Shown here: one piece after another, positions 42,563 through 53,329 of the stretch | Numbering within the stretch: the stretch's first letter is position 1 | Layout of the letters: each line of letters begins with the position of its first letter | From: Limnephilus marmoratus | Taxonomy: Eukaryota; Arthropoda; Insecta; Trichoptera; Limnephilidae | Assembly (NCBI GenBank): GCA_917880885.1 | Contig: OU862912.1 | Location: forward strand, 51,571,117 to 51,635,116 | Length of the DNA stretch: 64,000 bases | Direction of reading: 5' to 3' | Translations under genes and position numbers: made by a program | The notes under the pieces: generated by a model | What the model was told of the DNA's origin: nothing | Databases searched by the model: none | What the model saw: only the letters and a program-made list of their open reading frames with translations

Positions 42563-42793
42563 TTATATAATGAATAACAGATCACTTTGTATAAACCACT
42601 ATATTATAAACAATATCTACATGTTTCTATAACAATGTTATCTTCATCAGGATATGTTAATATAAAGAAAAATTTGTCATTTATTTTTCTTTATATTAAC
42701 ATATCCTGATGAAGATAACATTGTTATAGAAACATGTAGATATTGTTTATAATATAGTGGTTTAAACAAAGTGATATGTTATTCATTATATAA
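42563..42793. repeat. Near-perfect palindrome, 110-bp arms
   Basis: Arms 42563-42672 and 42684-42793 are reverse complements with two mismatches, around an 11-base loop. Each arm holds CTGATGA (plus strand: 42706-42712), a ATAAC/GTTAT stem and GAAAC (42729-42733) followed by ATGTA, a hammerhead-like layout. AT-rich; no coding. Confidence 0.95.
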
Positions 42794-42895
42794 TTAATGA
42801 TGCCACAAAGTAATTTTGCGAAGTTTGAAGAAATATTATTTATTTTAATGACTTTTTTTCTTTTCGTCAGTTCAATATAAGTACAGCATCAATAT

Positions 42896-43253
42896 ATACA
42901 TTAGCTCCACACTGGAGGCCCTGAGAAAAATATTTTCCCTCGGGGCCTATGTCAGGCCTATGACAGGGAGGAGAGGAAGTTCTGGGAAGAAAAACGGTAC
43001 GAGGGGTGGGTTAGAATCTGGGGGTCAGTGTGTCCGGGGCGACGGACAAATGAATCCATTCCTCCAACAAGGGAATGAGTCGAGAGAGTCCGGCTGGAGG
43101 GGTCTAGGTCAGGTCTCCCTCGACCATTCTCTCCCGATCCGGCCCCCCAAATGAAAGTGGGCAAACGCATTCGCCGCCAAGTCCTGGACAAACTTTACCC
43201 CATGAACCGGGCACTCCTGCTAAATTACCAAACGTAGCGAACTACTTGGGATG
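42896..43253 (-). repeat. SINE-C copy
   Basis: Reverse orientation: GAGGCCCTGAG hairpin end, then TCGACCATTCTCTCCCGATC and CCAAACGTAGCGAACTAC. Confidence 0.85.
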
Positions 43254-43841
43254 ACCTGTACTTTGACTTTGTTGACGTGTTGAGAATGTTTTGAATTATT
43301 TGTTAGCGGTTACCAGGTAGCTGGTAGGTAGGTACTGATAGCAGGCTGCTACGTACCCTTTAGAGCTACTATATATAGGTATTTACCTAATACTTGGTTT
43401 TCTAATAAAATAAAATAAAATTAAGTTGTAGTTCAATTTTGAATTACCCCTATTTACAGTGGCAATGCAAGTGATACTGTACATATTAAAACTGTTTAGT
43501 GTTTGAAAGCTGGAACACTTAATAAAGCGTGCATTCACTTCAACGACCGGGGCGAGACGCTGACTTAATCATAATAAAAGATGGTGCAAAAGTCATCGCC
43601 CTACCGGAAGATGCTGTCAATTTTACAAATGGCGTCTTGTCATCTTGATTTTGATATTATTTGTGTAGACTGTTTTTCCTCCTTCTATAATCCGAGCGTC
43701 TGCAAAAACCGCATTGATGTGTTCGCATCCTACAGTCTATACCTTAACCCGTCTCACAACTCTACCCAACCTATGGAAATCAAGTGAGAACTTTTGCGGC
43801 GTCATCTCTTCTATATCTCTGTCTTCTTCTCTACATATTTT
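43254..43841. other. No feature recognised
   Basis: A 68-codon open frame at 43581-43787 shows no motif that I know; otherwise AT-rich. Confidence 0.4.
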
Positions 43842-44476
43842 AAATTAAAGTCCTCCGCGTCGTCTGTCTATCTGTCAGTCTGTTCGCGATAAACTTGAAA
43901 ACTACTGAGCGGATTTTCATGCGGTTTTCACCAATAGATATAGTGTTTCGTGAGGAAGGTTTAGGTGTGTGATTTGTCAAGGATTTGTGTAAATTGGTTG
44001 AAACATAACGATAATTGTTAGAAGTGTCGGAAAAAGTCGAGCCGCCTGGTACTTTCATCGAAAACGCTGCCTAATCCTTTTGGGATATAACAAAACAATG
44101 CATGGTGGGATACTCCTCTTTTATAGATCTACAAAAAAGTTCGCGAAGGTATATATCTATCTTTTACGGATAGCTTACTATACACATTCTATCTTCTAAA
44201 AAAATGGTCACGAACATTGCGGTAATTGAAAAGTTATTTAGACGGATACAGTATTAATCCTTATGAACTTAAATACGTTAGTTACCTCAAGCATTTCATG
44301 CACATTATTATAATATTACACACCATCTCTACGAATAATAAATTAAAGTCCTCCGCAGCATCTGTCTGTCTCTTCGCGATAAACTCAAAGACTGCGTTGT
44401 TATAAAGGTTGGATAACCATCCAGTAGATGAAGTTGTGTTTTATTTGACACAGCAACACGTGGCCGGGTCAGCTAG
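43842..44476 (+). mobile_element. Non-autonomous Helitron-like element(s)
   Basis: Starts near TCCTCCGCGTCGTCTGTC and ends GGCCGGGTCAGCTAG before T (CTAG at 44473-44476). The left-end word recurs at about 44348 (TCCTCCGCAGCATCTGTC), each time after AATTAAAG and followed by TTCGCGATAAACT, so a second left end is nested inside or two copies are joined. No Rep/helicase coding. No terminal inverted repeats, as expected. Confidence 0.7.
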
Positions 44477-44539
44477 TGAATTATAAAATATGAAATTTAT
44501 ATTACATTTATTTTTCTATTTTTTTTTTTAGGATGTCAA

Positions 44540-44640
44540 ATATAACAGAAAGCCCAAAATGTTATCTACTTGCGTCGCGATGGCAAACTTATCCAGCCGA
44601 GGAATCGAACCCAAACGTTTATCCCCTGTTAAAAAATGTG
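44540..44640 (-). repeat. Possible tRNA-like SINE fragment
   Basis: Minus strand contains TGGGTTCGATTCCTCGGCTGG, a B-box/T-arm-like piece. Too degenerate to assign. Confidence 0.35.
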
Positions 44641-44973
44641 AACTATATTTTATAAACACATATAACATTTATTATTTTAAAATATTATGTGTACCGTTCT
44701 TCAATCCCAGTAATTGGTATTATTTGATATGTGTTCGGAAATCTATAATAAAAGATCGAGGTTCGTCGAGATTACATGTTACTTTATTCACTATTGGATG
44801 TTCTAAGTAATTCTGAAGACATTGAACTCAATACTGAGGGAATCTAGCTTTCGATTGTTTATCATCGGCTATTTCCGTAACCGTTCGTGCATTAGACACG
44901 AACTGCGAAATTGCCACTCTTCTAAGATACTCTACTTAACTGATATCGGTTGGGACACTGCAACCTGTACTAA

Positions 44974-45392
44974 AGACGACCTCCGTAGTCTAGTGGGTAA
45001 GACTCTTGACTCACAATCCGGAGGTCGCGGGTTCGAACCCGGCATGCGCAAATAAATTTTATTTGATTAATTTGTGTTATTTCACAATTAATTCATTTAA
45101 AATAATATATAGTATATTTGCGGCATGTTCCGGAGTGGAAGATACTATCAGTATCGCCCTGGTGTAAGACCACCATTCAGAATTGAAACGTTGCTTGAAA
45201 ATGGCTTTAGCCGCGTTTGGTGACCAGATCTGAATAGCCAGGTACTTCCCAATCTTCCTCTTCCCCACCTCCTTCCCCTCCCACTACCTTCAGCCTCTCA
45301 ACATACCCCAATTGTGGATGCCATAGTCTCACTGGCTCCAGACGGGAGCAGTTGAGATTCGTGTGCGGTATTCAATGTAAAAAAAAAAACCA
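44974..45392 (+). repeat. SINE-B, full length
   Basis: Head GACGACCTCCGTAGTCTAGTG with B box GGTTCGAACCC, body and GTATTCAATGTAA end followed by A10. Very close to 39868-40292. Confidence 0.92.
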
Positions 45393-45754
45393 ATATCGGT
45401 TTAAGAATATAGAAACTAAATTTAATAATCCTTTACCAATATTATGTTAATAAATTTCATACCAAAATAGAAACGTATTTACAAGATGAAGGATCACGAG
45501 AAGGATCGAGAATCACGTGTAGGAACATTGTTCATAGATTCTGTGGGCAAAAGTTTTGGATTTGATATCAAAGGAAAATTGTAATAAAACAGATTGAATA
45601 CAAACTCCAGATATGACCCGCGGGCAACGTATTTCTTCCCTCTTGTACACGTGTCTAAGTTGGCACGAGGTTTGAAAGGTTTAAACTTTGAATAGCCGCC
45701 CATTTCAACCGTCACACGTTTATTGCAAAATTTCGTGCTTTATTTGCATTCATC

Positions 45755-45880
45755 TAACTAACTAACTAACTAACCATCACGCTGTTTCCCCGCAGGGGTG
45801 GGCAGAGAGGACGGACCGCCAAACAACTCGGTCTTGGCACACACTCTTTGCCTCACTCACATTCATACATTTGCATTCAT
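45755..45880. repeat. Dispersed repeat fragment (pair with 14290-14405)
   Basis: (CTAA)n, ACCATCAC, GTTTCCCCGCAGGGGTGGGC, AACAACTCGGTCTTGG. Confidence 0.6.
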
Positions 45881-45892
45881 TTTTTATTATAA

Positions 45893-45990
45893 ACTAGCTG
45901 AAGTTCCCGGGAATGCCCGGGCTTTACCCAGAGTTTTCGTAATCAAATGTATACAGTGTTTGACTCCCAACAGAAAATCTGAAACAGGAA
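45893..45990 (-). mobile_element. Helitron 3' end, opposite orientation
   Basis: Minus strand reads GCCCGGGCATTCCCGGGAAC, TTCAGCTAG then T: a CCCGGG/CCCGGG hairpin followed by CTAG. The rest is lost at about 45990. Confidence 0.6.
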
Positions 45991-46125
45991 ATTTGAAAAA
46001 GATAAGGTCACATCTTGGCGTCGAACCCACGACCTTATCCCGGCAAGGCTAAGGTCTTGGGTTCGATTCCTCGAATATTATCTTCTGGCAAGGCTAAGAT
46101 GTTTCAAATTTCCGGTGGGCGTAGC
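45985..46125. repeat. Imperfect inverted repeat with tRNA-like words
   Basis: GGAAATTTGAAA...AAGGTC..CGTCGAACCCACGACCTTATCCCGG on the left mirrors AAGGTCTTGGGTTCGATTCC...GTTTCAAATTTCCGG on the right. Probably two opposed SINE-like copies. Confidence 0.6.
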
Positions 46126-46504
46126 TAATATAGTTTTCATTAATTAAATAATAAGATGGCAACCAATAACAATATGCAAGAAAATGAAAATAATGCTGGA
46201 AAAGATTTTTTAAATATTTATATTGAGGGATCAGTAGGGTTTATAGGTTCAATTAGGAATTCTACAGAGCCGAACCCTCTGATATGAAAATATCTGGAGT
46301 CGGTGAATTATTTTCCCATTTGGTCTCTAGTAGGTTGACATGTTGTTCTTGTATGTTTTTGTATTTATAATACTTATATAGTGCAATTGCATAGCGTGGA
46401 TTCACTAGATGATCATTTGGGAAGTGTGTGAAAGGGTTTAGTTTATCCTGTGGGGAAAATTTAACCCGGACATTTAAATCTGGTGCGTAAAAAGTAATTG
46501 GTAA
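46126..46504. other. No feature recognised
   Basis: AT-rich, no coding or repeat partner seen. Confidence 0.45.
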
Positions 46505-46907
46505 TATTCGACGGCTGGCGTAGTCCAGCGGCTCTTGACTAGCAATCTGAAGGTCGCGGGATCGAATCCCGGCGTGGTAAATAAATTTTATTTGAGTAAT
46601 TTGTGTTATTTCACAATTTATTCATTTAAAATAATATAAAGTATATTTGCGGCACGTTCCAGAGTGGAAGATACTCTCAGTATCGCCCTGATGTATGACC
46701 ACCATTCAGAATTGAAACGTTGCTTGAAATGGATTTAGCCGTGTTTGGTGATCAGATCTGAATAGCGAGGAACTTCCCCACCTACCTCTTCCTTATCTCC
46801 TTCCCCTCCCCACTACTTTCAGCCTCACAACATACCCCAATTGGGGATGTCATAGTCCCACTGGCTCCAGTTGGGACTCTTGTGCGGTATTCGTGTAAAA
46901 AAAAAGT
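46505..46907 (+). repeat. SINE-B, full length
   Basis: Head GGCGTAGTCCAGCGGCTC with B box GGATCGAATCC, body, and 3' end GTATTCGTGTAA followed by A8. Confidence 0.9.
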
Positions 46908-47059
46908 TCCTCTGTCGAAGTATGATACAGTTAAACATGACCTAAGGAGATAGGGTTCCATTAGAGCAGCGTTCCGCAAAGCGTGTGCCGCGGCACACTG
47001 GTGTACCGCGGTCATTATTTGGTGTGCCACACCGCAAGTGAGCTAAAAAATGATAATAA

Positions 47060-47196
47060 AATGAAGACAATATAAGCGAAACTCAATCGAAAATCTGGAA
47101 ACAGAAAAATCAAAAAAACATATTAACACCTCTGGGACTCGAACCCAGGACCTCTTGCTTTCCGGGCAAACGCGCTAACCACTGCGCCACGGTGTC
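47060..47196 (-). repeat. SINE-A copy (left of a head-to-head pair)
   Basis: Head and body nearly identical to 41240-41417; the head faces right. Confidence 0.88.
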
Positions 47197-47200
47197 ACCG

Positions 47201-47326
47201 CGCGTTTGCCCGGAAAGCAAGAGGTCCTGGGTTGATTTTCGATTGAGTTTCGCTTATATTGTCTTCATTTTATTTAAATATTACAATTTGAGGTTTTACT
47301 CATAAAGTTAAAATAAAAAATAAAAT
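47201..47326 (+). repeat. SINE-A copy (right of a head-to-head pair)
   Basis: Begins inside the head at CGCGTTTGCCCGGAAAGCAA and jumps from GTCCTGGGTT directly to GATTTTCGATTGAG, missing the T-arm and the first part of the body. Opposite orientation to its neighbour. Confidence 0.85.
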
Positions 47327-47592
47327 AAAAAATGATACCCAGGCTTTTTTAGAGACACACGATTCAGATTTTGCATATCTATTTGAAAAAGAAGAATGGG
47401 TAGCAAAACTTGCATAATATTTCGTATTTATTAGAGCACCGTAATTTTTTTTTTAATAACTTTGTGAATATTGAATATTGTAATAATTGACATTTGACAT
47501 TTTTTGTAACAACTTAAAAAAATATCGATATGAAGTAACGCGTGCCATCAAATTTATTAATATGAGAGTATGGAATGTATTTTATTTTTTTT

Positions 47593-47838
47593 ACATGAGC
47601 TCCACACAGGAGACCCTGAGGAAAATAATTTCCCTCAGGGCCTATGTCATCTTTGAGGATGCTGTGTGGAGGGTTTTTTAGGGAAAGGAAGGAGAGGAGA
47701 GTTCTGGGAAGGAAAAGGGTTTAAGGGGTGGGTAGGAATCTGGGGTTCGTGTGTCTTGGTCATCCGCCTCCAAGACCTAGACAACCTCACCCCATGAACC
47801 CGGGCACCCCTGCTAAATCACCAAACGTAGCAAACCGT
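47593..47838 (-). repeat. SINE-C copy with internal deletion
   Basis: From TTACATGAGCTCCACACAGG (poly(A) end, hairpin CCTGAGG/CCTCAGG) to ACCAAACGTAGCAAACCG. Confidence 0.85.
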
Positions 47839-48699
47839 ATCAGGAGTATCTCCTATCCTTTTCCTATATTCCTCTTCCTCTCCCCTTCCTATAACCTAAA
47901 ATTAATTTTATGATATTAAAACTTCATTTCCAATGTACTTTAGCATAAGAAACTTCTGTGGCTTGACTTCAGCACACCTATATATCTATTATCACTGTAT
48001 ATTATGTAAAAGCTGTTTATTTCTTACAAATAAATAAATAAGTAATAACAACAATAATTTGATAAACATTAGTATTACACAGTAAAATATTATTCAACTT
48101 TTTAAATTAATCAATTTGAATTTCGATTTTTTTTCGCGAATGAATGCAGATCATGGAAACAGAACCCACTTCCCGACATCCGATCGAGCTGCAACTCGGC
48201 AGGTAGACTCGACAATGTAATCTTTCAACGCGATTTTTTTCTAAAATTGCCTCCAATTTGAATTGATTGTTCATTTTAATCATTCTCTGAGGAAGAAGGT
48301 TCCATCTTGCCAAAACATTTTTTATTATTTTAAAAGGGAGGGAGGTTCAGTCCAGTCAAACCATTTTTTTTTAATTAAAAAAAAAAAACATAAATTAAAA
48401 GCTAGTTATTCCCTGGAGAGGAAAATTCAATTCTCAGTGAAACCATGTATATTTTTTAAATTGGCTTCTAGCCGGCCCAAGAGATGGCGCAAATAGGTCG
48501 AAAATTGAAAGAATAAACTTATTTATTAAAGGCGCTTCAAATCTTTCACCGTCGTCGATGAGTAAAAACAGAAAAACGCACATTTTCAAAGGATATTATA
48601 TTTTACATAGACACTTTTTTTAACAGGAGGTATTATAGAATTTATTTATTTATTTGTACGAGACACAAACAGGATATTTATAAAACATGTTTGTGGGTA
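47839..48699. other. No gene recognised
   Basis: About 47980-48045 is a LINE-like (AAATAAAT) tail. 48290-48325 (CTGAGGA, AGAAGGTTCC, CAAAAC) is a weak relative of the hammerhead-like repeats. Confidence 0.4.
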
Positions 48700-48780
48700 A
48701 TATATCATCATCATCATCTGTGGCTCTACAACCCAGGTCGGGTCTTGGCCTCCAGCAGAGCCTGCCTCCATGACTGTCGG
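48700..48780 (-). repeat. RTE-like LINE 3' terminus with (GAT)n tail
   Basis: Minus strand: GGTTGTAGAGCCACAGATGATGATGATGA. GTTGTAG..CCAC followed by GATGAT repeats is a common RTE-type ending. The transposon at 48785 cuts it off. Confidence 0.6.
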
Positions 48781-49070
48781 TTAAGGTGGTCCAAAAATTT
48801 TTTTTTATTATTTTTCATTTGGCCACCCCGTGAATTTGTTACACGTATTCATAGAAATAACATAGTAAAATTTCAGCGAGATAGCTCAAGTAGAAAGGGG
48901 TGCTCAATCGAGTGTTGTTTTTGACTTTTTTGTGTAAAATGCTTAATTTTTACTTTTTGCTAGAGGCCAATTTCGTGTGTTAAACTATTAAATAAATATT
49001 AAAATAAACTACTAAAGAGTTTTATGGACAAATTTGAACAGTATTTGATACTTATTTAGTAGACTGTGAA

Positions 49071-49798
49071 ATGAATCAGTGTAGTAAAATGTGTTCATCT
49101 ACTCGAAAAAAATACGAAATTCTTTTACTTGGGGTTCGAGATATTGAGCCATTGATGAGGCTTAACCAACATCCTACTCTTCGGCGAGTTTTACTCCGTT
49201 TTCACTACATATTAAATGATTCCAAAAATGTGAAAGATTCCGCGCATGTACTTATTCAAGAACTTATAAAAGTATGGAGTAAATCTAGTATTCCGACCGG
49301 ACAACAAAATCACTGCATTGAAAAACTGATTAAGTTTCTTATGAACTGGCTGGCTATTGAATAAAAATAGAGGAAGAAATTCTGAAGCACAAAAACAGGA
49401 GTGTATTTGTTTTAAAAATAACTAGACAAACTTTTTGATTTGCCCATGCAAGCGCTTTGAATTTGATAAAAATTGCGGAAGACAGAGCGTTTCATCGATC
49501 AAAGATGAGAACGTAAGATGATTATGACCTCAATCGACAAGAAACTAGAAAAGGTCAAAGAAAGTTCTCTAAAACGGAAACAAAGATCTGAAGAATTGAA
49601 AGAAATGGCTGCTGAAAGTAATGCTTCATCTTCGGTGGTGTCGAGTCAAGAGTTAGAACTTGAGTGCAACTTCAGTAGCACTTCTAGTAATGCTAGCATA
49701 TTAGAGGATAAGTCCAAAGATGGTTTGTAGTGCGTTGAGCTGTCTACAAGTGACATATTTACACAATACGTTACCAGTGCGCTTGATCGTAATAAGAT
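49071..49798 (+). pseudogene. N-terminal half of transposon protein
   Basis: 49071-49364 (97 codons: SSTRKKYEILLLGVRDIEPL, LRRVLLRFHYILND) continues after shifts into 49518-49730 (a Lys/Glu-rich helical stretch, then Ser-rich) and on past a stop to SALDRNKI near 49798. No known DNA-binding domain was recognised. The order and spacing relative to the inverted ends make it the former transposase N-terminus. Confidence 0.55.
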
Positions 49799-49889
49799 TT
49801 AAAATTTGAACTAATCAAGAGAGAAGAAAAACAAATTGTTCGATTTGTTAGTTATCATCTACACCAAAGTTTGAATCGAAGCGTCTTTA

Positions 49890-50470
49890 GCAGCAGATGC
49901 GCTAGTAAATGACTTAACACTTTGGAATAGCTTAAAATTGTACGAAGCCATTGATTCCGTAATCAGTATAGCAGCTAGGGGTGTCTTAAAGCGTCACTTA
50001 TGGTATTTGTCAGATGAACTAGTCTCATTTACCTTGTTTTCTGAGAAGCTGTCTGATGCTGAGAAACAGGCCATTGTTCAAAAAATAAATTCTGATTGCG
50101 GTAATCGTTCAGTACGAGGTAATTCTGCTAAGCTTGCCTCAGAGGTTACATTAGAAGCTTTTGTAACACAGAGAACGTTGCAAACGCTCTTAGTTCTTGA
50201 TATCAAGGACTCTTTCTTGTAATTACCTCCTAAGTCTTGGAATAACAATGTTGGTTACCTTCAAGGCAAAAGCTGAGTCAAAAAATTTGCGTGTTGTTAA
50301 TGATACAGCGGAGAGAGGTGTTAAAATATTTGAAGATTACAATACGATACTCACTAAGAATTAGGAAGAAAAGCAATTTTTACTTCACATCGTTGAACAA
50401 AACAGAAAAATCGTTTCTACTGAAACATTCGAAATGGAGTTAACAAACATAGTTATGAAAGATTGCGACT
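49890..50470 (+). pseudogene. C-terminal half of transposon protein
   Basis: 49938-50222 (RHLWYLSDELVSFTLFSEKL, SDAEKQAIV, VTLEAFVTQRT) then, with stops, NDTAERGVKIFEDYN and EKQFLLHIVEQNRK to about 50470. Reads like the end of a large transposase. No DDE/DDD core is visible, so this copy cannot move itself. Confidence 0.55.
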
Positions 50471-50760
50471 AATATTATGTTAATTATTGCTTTATTACCA
50501 AATTTTGTTCAAATTAAAATACGTTTTATACTTATTTGACAAAAATACTTGTAATATTAATAAACCTTAAATTACGTGTTTTACTTAAAATCCAGAACTT
50601 TTGTCAGAAACTTCTAATTCGATGAGCACCCCCTTGTATATAAGATAGGGGGCTGAAATTTTTTACACATAATATGAATAATAGGTGTAACAAATAAAAT
50701 GGGTGGCTACATCTATATTTGAAAAAAATAAATTTACTATACAGGCCTGGACCACCTTAA

Positions 50761-50850
50761 TGTACACCTACACATATAGGTGATCCAGAAGTTTCAGTTG
50801 TTCCTATTATGTTTAATACTTAAATATGTTTAATACTATTGCATAATAAT
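50761..50850 (-). repeat. Unfilled paralogue of the MITE site at 17068
   Basis: Reverse complement matches 17030-17067 joined to 17829-17880 with a single TTAA at the junction. Confidence 0.88.
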
Positions 50851-50988
50851 AATAACAATGCAAGTATTATATATACATAACTTAAAAAACTTAAATACAA
50901 AATTAAAATACATTATAAGTATAAGTAAATATTTATGAAGTATTTCCTGAAATGTAATAAAACAAAAATATATATATTTTTTTTTTAG

Positions 50989-51229
50989 GTGCACAAATCG
51001 TGGGGTATTTTTTGAAACATGTTACATTATTTATAAAAATATCTATGAAAATGTGTATTTTAACAAGATCGTTGTATGACCGAGACATTCTAGATATAGG
51101 ATTAAAATATCCAGTATTATTCGTAAAAATTTCAGTCCAAAATCTGTTATGGGTTCTTGTAAATTTGGGCCTGGCGTATAACTTGATTTTGTTGACTAAG
51201 TTACTGTCTACACTACTGTTACAGAATAA
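50989..51229 (+). CDS. Candidate internal exon of an unknown host gene
   Basis: Preceded by a polypyrimidine run and AG (TATATATTTTTTTTTTTAG, AG at 50987-50988) and followed by a consensus donor GTGAGT (51230-51235). The 241 bases are open in one frame (after two bases of a split codon): IVGYFLKHVTLFIKIS, LYDRDILDIGLKYPVLF, QNLLWVLVNLGLAYN. The peptide is strongly hydrophobic with one or two possible membrane segments, so a multipass membrane protein is conceivable. I do not recognise the family. It sits in a gap between repeats, and no partner exon was found. Confidence 0.33.
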
Positions 51230-51407
51230 GTGAGTATAAATGTTTTGGTGAAAAATCGGTACAGGCTAAAATGTTTAACAAAACTGTTTAAAATAAACCT
51301 TTCATGTCAGTTCAGTCAGACGGGAGAATGACTCCCATGTGAATTGCTGCGTTTTTACTTACCAAGGCAGTACACAGCTCATAATAATTGAATTTGATTT
51401 ACTTTTT

Positions 51408-51860
51408 TTTACATTAGCTCAATACAGGTGGCCCTGAGGGAAAAATCCCTCAGGGTCTATGTCATCCTCGGGGATGCTGAATGGAGGGTCTTTTTAGGGA
51501 AAGGAAGGGGAGGAAGTTCTGGGAAGGAAAAAGGTATAAGAGGTGGGTAGGAATCTGGGGGTCAATGTGTCAAGGAGTGACAGACGTTTGAATCCGTCCC
51601 TCCAGCTGCGGTGCCAGGCGATTTTTCGATAGAGTACGGCTGGAGAAGACAAAGGGACTCCCTCAACCATTCTCTCCCTATCCGGCCTGCCATGCAGCTG
51701 GTGGGCAGACATATCCGCCGCCAAGACTCACCCAATAAACCCGGGCACCCCTGCTAGGTCACCAAACGTAGCTAATCACTTGGGATGACCCATGGCAGAG
51801 GTGTTGGTTATCCAATAAATGTTTTCCGGGGCGGCGGTACCCGTAGCCGCCTCCCAAATT
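51408..51860 (-). repeat. SINE-C, full length
   Basis: From the T-run/TTAGCTC end with the GGCCCTGAGG hairpin to the 5' head GGGAGGCGGCTACGGGTACC (read on the minus strand). Confidence 0.9.
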
Positions 51861-52726
51861 GGAAATATTATTTATTGTTATATTGCTATTACTCATAATT
51901 CATAACAATTAAATTTAATTTAACCCGCCTGCTTGGTTCAATATATTCGCACCTCACAATCCGGAAGCCTCAGTTTCGCGCGTAAATTCTGAAACCATCA
52001 CTTTGGATCGGATTGTAAAATATCTATGCAAGATAGCTTTCATATTTCAAAGACAATAAGAAGCATTATTTTGTTCTCTTTCTGGTTAAAAGTAAAATAC
52101 ATATGTTTGCATGAGAGGAAGAGAGATACATACTTTTAAAATGTAAGGTCGCTCTGGACATTTTTGGTCTTATGAAAATATAATGCGATTACGTGTTTTG
52201 GAATGTATTTATTCCTAAACAAGCAGACGGGTTATTTCTCATTATTTAAAAAAAATATGTTTATTCTTTCAAAACCATAATCAGTTGAGTTGCCTGGCGA
52301 TTTTCTCGCTTTTATTATTTGTATTTATTTTACAAACTTGAAAATAATTTATTTTTTTGAACTATGTACTTCAAACGATTCACAATCTAAGAAACAAAAT
52401 CATTTCAAGGAAATAAACATATTTCTGTTTGTTCGGTTCGAAAATCAGAAGCAAAACTGATTAGGCGACGACAACATCAAAGTCCTTTGTGTATTATCCT
52501 TTTTACCTTTAAAATATCAGCGGTATTTGCTTCTACCTTATCGTGGAAACATATTTTGATGTACTTGCAATAGAAAGCCAACGTATATTTCTCGTGTTTT
52601 TATTCTCAAATTCAATGGCTAATTCCGCACGAGGCCCGCACAACCCACTGAGCCACTCCTAACTTGCAAGGATGTCAATAAAGACTTGAACATTGATGGG
52701 AATGCTCGAAATCCTTACTGCTGTCA
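51861..52726. other. AT-rich DNA, no feature recognised
   Basis: No coding potential or repeat partner seen. Confidence 0.5.
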
Positions 52727-53172
52727 CAATTTTTCTTGGAAGAAACCATTTATTGCATAACCAGCACATCTGCTATAGGTCACCCCAAGTGGTTCGCTAC
52801 GTTTGGTGACTTAGCTGCCTTTGTTCATGGGGTAAGATTTGTTTAAATCTTGGCGGTCGATGTGTCTGCCCAACCGCTGCGTGGGGGCCGAATCGAGAGA
52901 GACTGGTCGATGGAGGTATTTTAACCTTTCCAGCCAAAATTTTTCAACCCATTGCATTGCACCTCAGTTGGAGGGATGGATTCATACGTCCATCTCTCCT
53001 AGACATACTGACCAACGGTTCCTACCCAACCCTCATACCTATTTCCTTCCCAGAACTTCCTATCCTTCCTTTCCGAAAAAACCCTCCACACAGCGTCCCC
53101 TAAGATGACATAGGCCCTGAGGGAAATTATTTTCCTCAGGGCCTCCTGTGTGGAGTTAATGTAAAAAAAAAT
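52727..53172 (+). repeat. SINE-C, nearly full length
   Basis: From AACCATTTATTGCATAACCAG to GGAGTTAATGTAA followed by A9, with the CCCTGAGGG..CCTCAGGG hairpin just before the end. Confidence 0.9.
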
Positions 53173-53329
53173 CATTTTATTTTGCAATTTGGGAGTGCGT
53201 CAGTGCTGTGTGGATAGAACTAAAGATTTTCGTATTGTATGTAATCTTTCTTGTTTGTCCTGCCTGGTGAAAAGAAAAATATTCTAACGATCTTTAAAAA
53301 ACACCTAAATTTCATAGGCGTGCTGTGAC

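Larger units (their letters stand above)
46974..47440 (+). mobile_element. hAT transposon fragment, split by SINEs
   Basis: Left end CAGCGTTCCGCAAAGCGTGT with GCCGCGGCACAC is a hAT-type terminus. After the SINE pair, plus-strand DNA at about 47365-47430 encodes FAYLFEKEEWVAKLA, a motif I associate with hAT transposases. TAAAAAATGATA at 47044-47055 and again at about 47326-47337 is the likely target duplication of the SINE insertion. Confidence 0.6.
48785..50756 (+). mobile_element. TTAA-flanked DNA transposon of unassigned type, internally deleted
   Basis: TTAA at 48781-48784 and 50757-50760. Ends are GGTGGTCCA and its inverse, and weaker inverted similarity runs some 140 bases inward (shared words GCCACCC, ATTTGTTACAC, AAATTTCAGC, GGGGTGCTCA). 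Coding remains lie between in plus orientation at 49071-49364, 49518-49798, 49890-50222 and to about 50470, broken by stops and frameshifts. The two halves join without a plausible catalytic core. The target fits piggyBac, Kolobok or some Sola elements, but the ends match none that I know. Confidence 0.82.

Noticed and set aside
44532..44810. Exon of a host gene after TTTTTTTTTTAG
   Set aside because: The reading frame overlaps a tRNA-like B-box word on the other strand, composition is AT-driven, and no donor is apparent.
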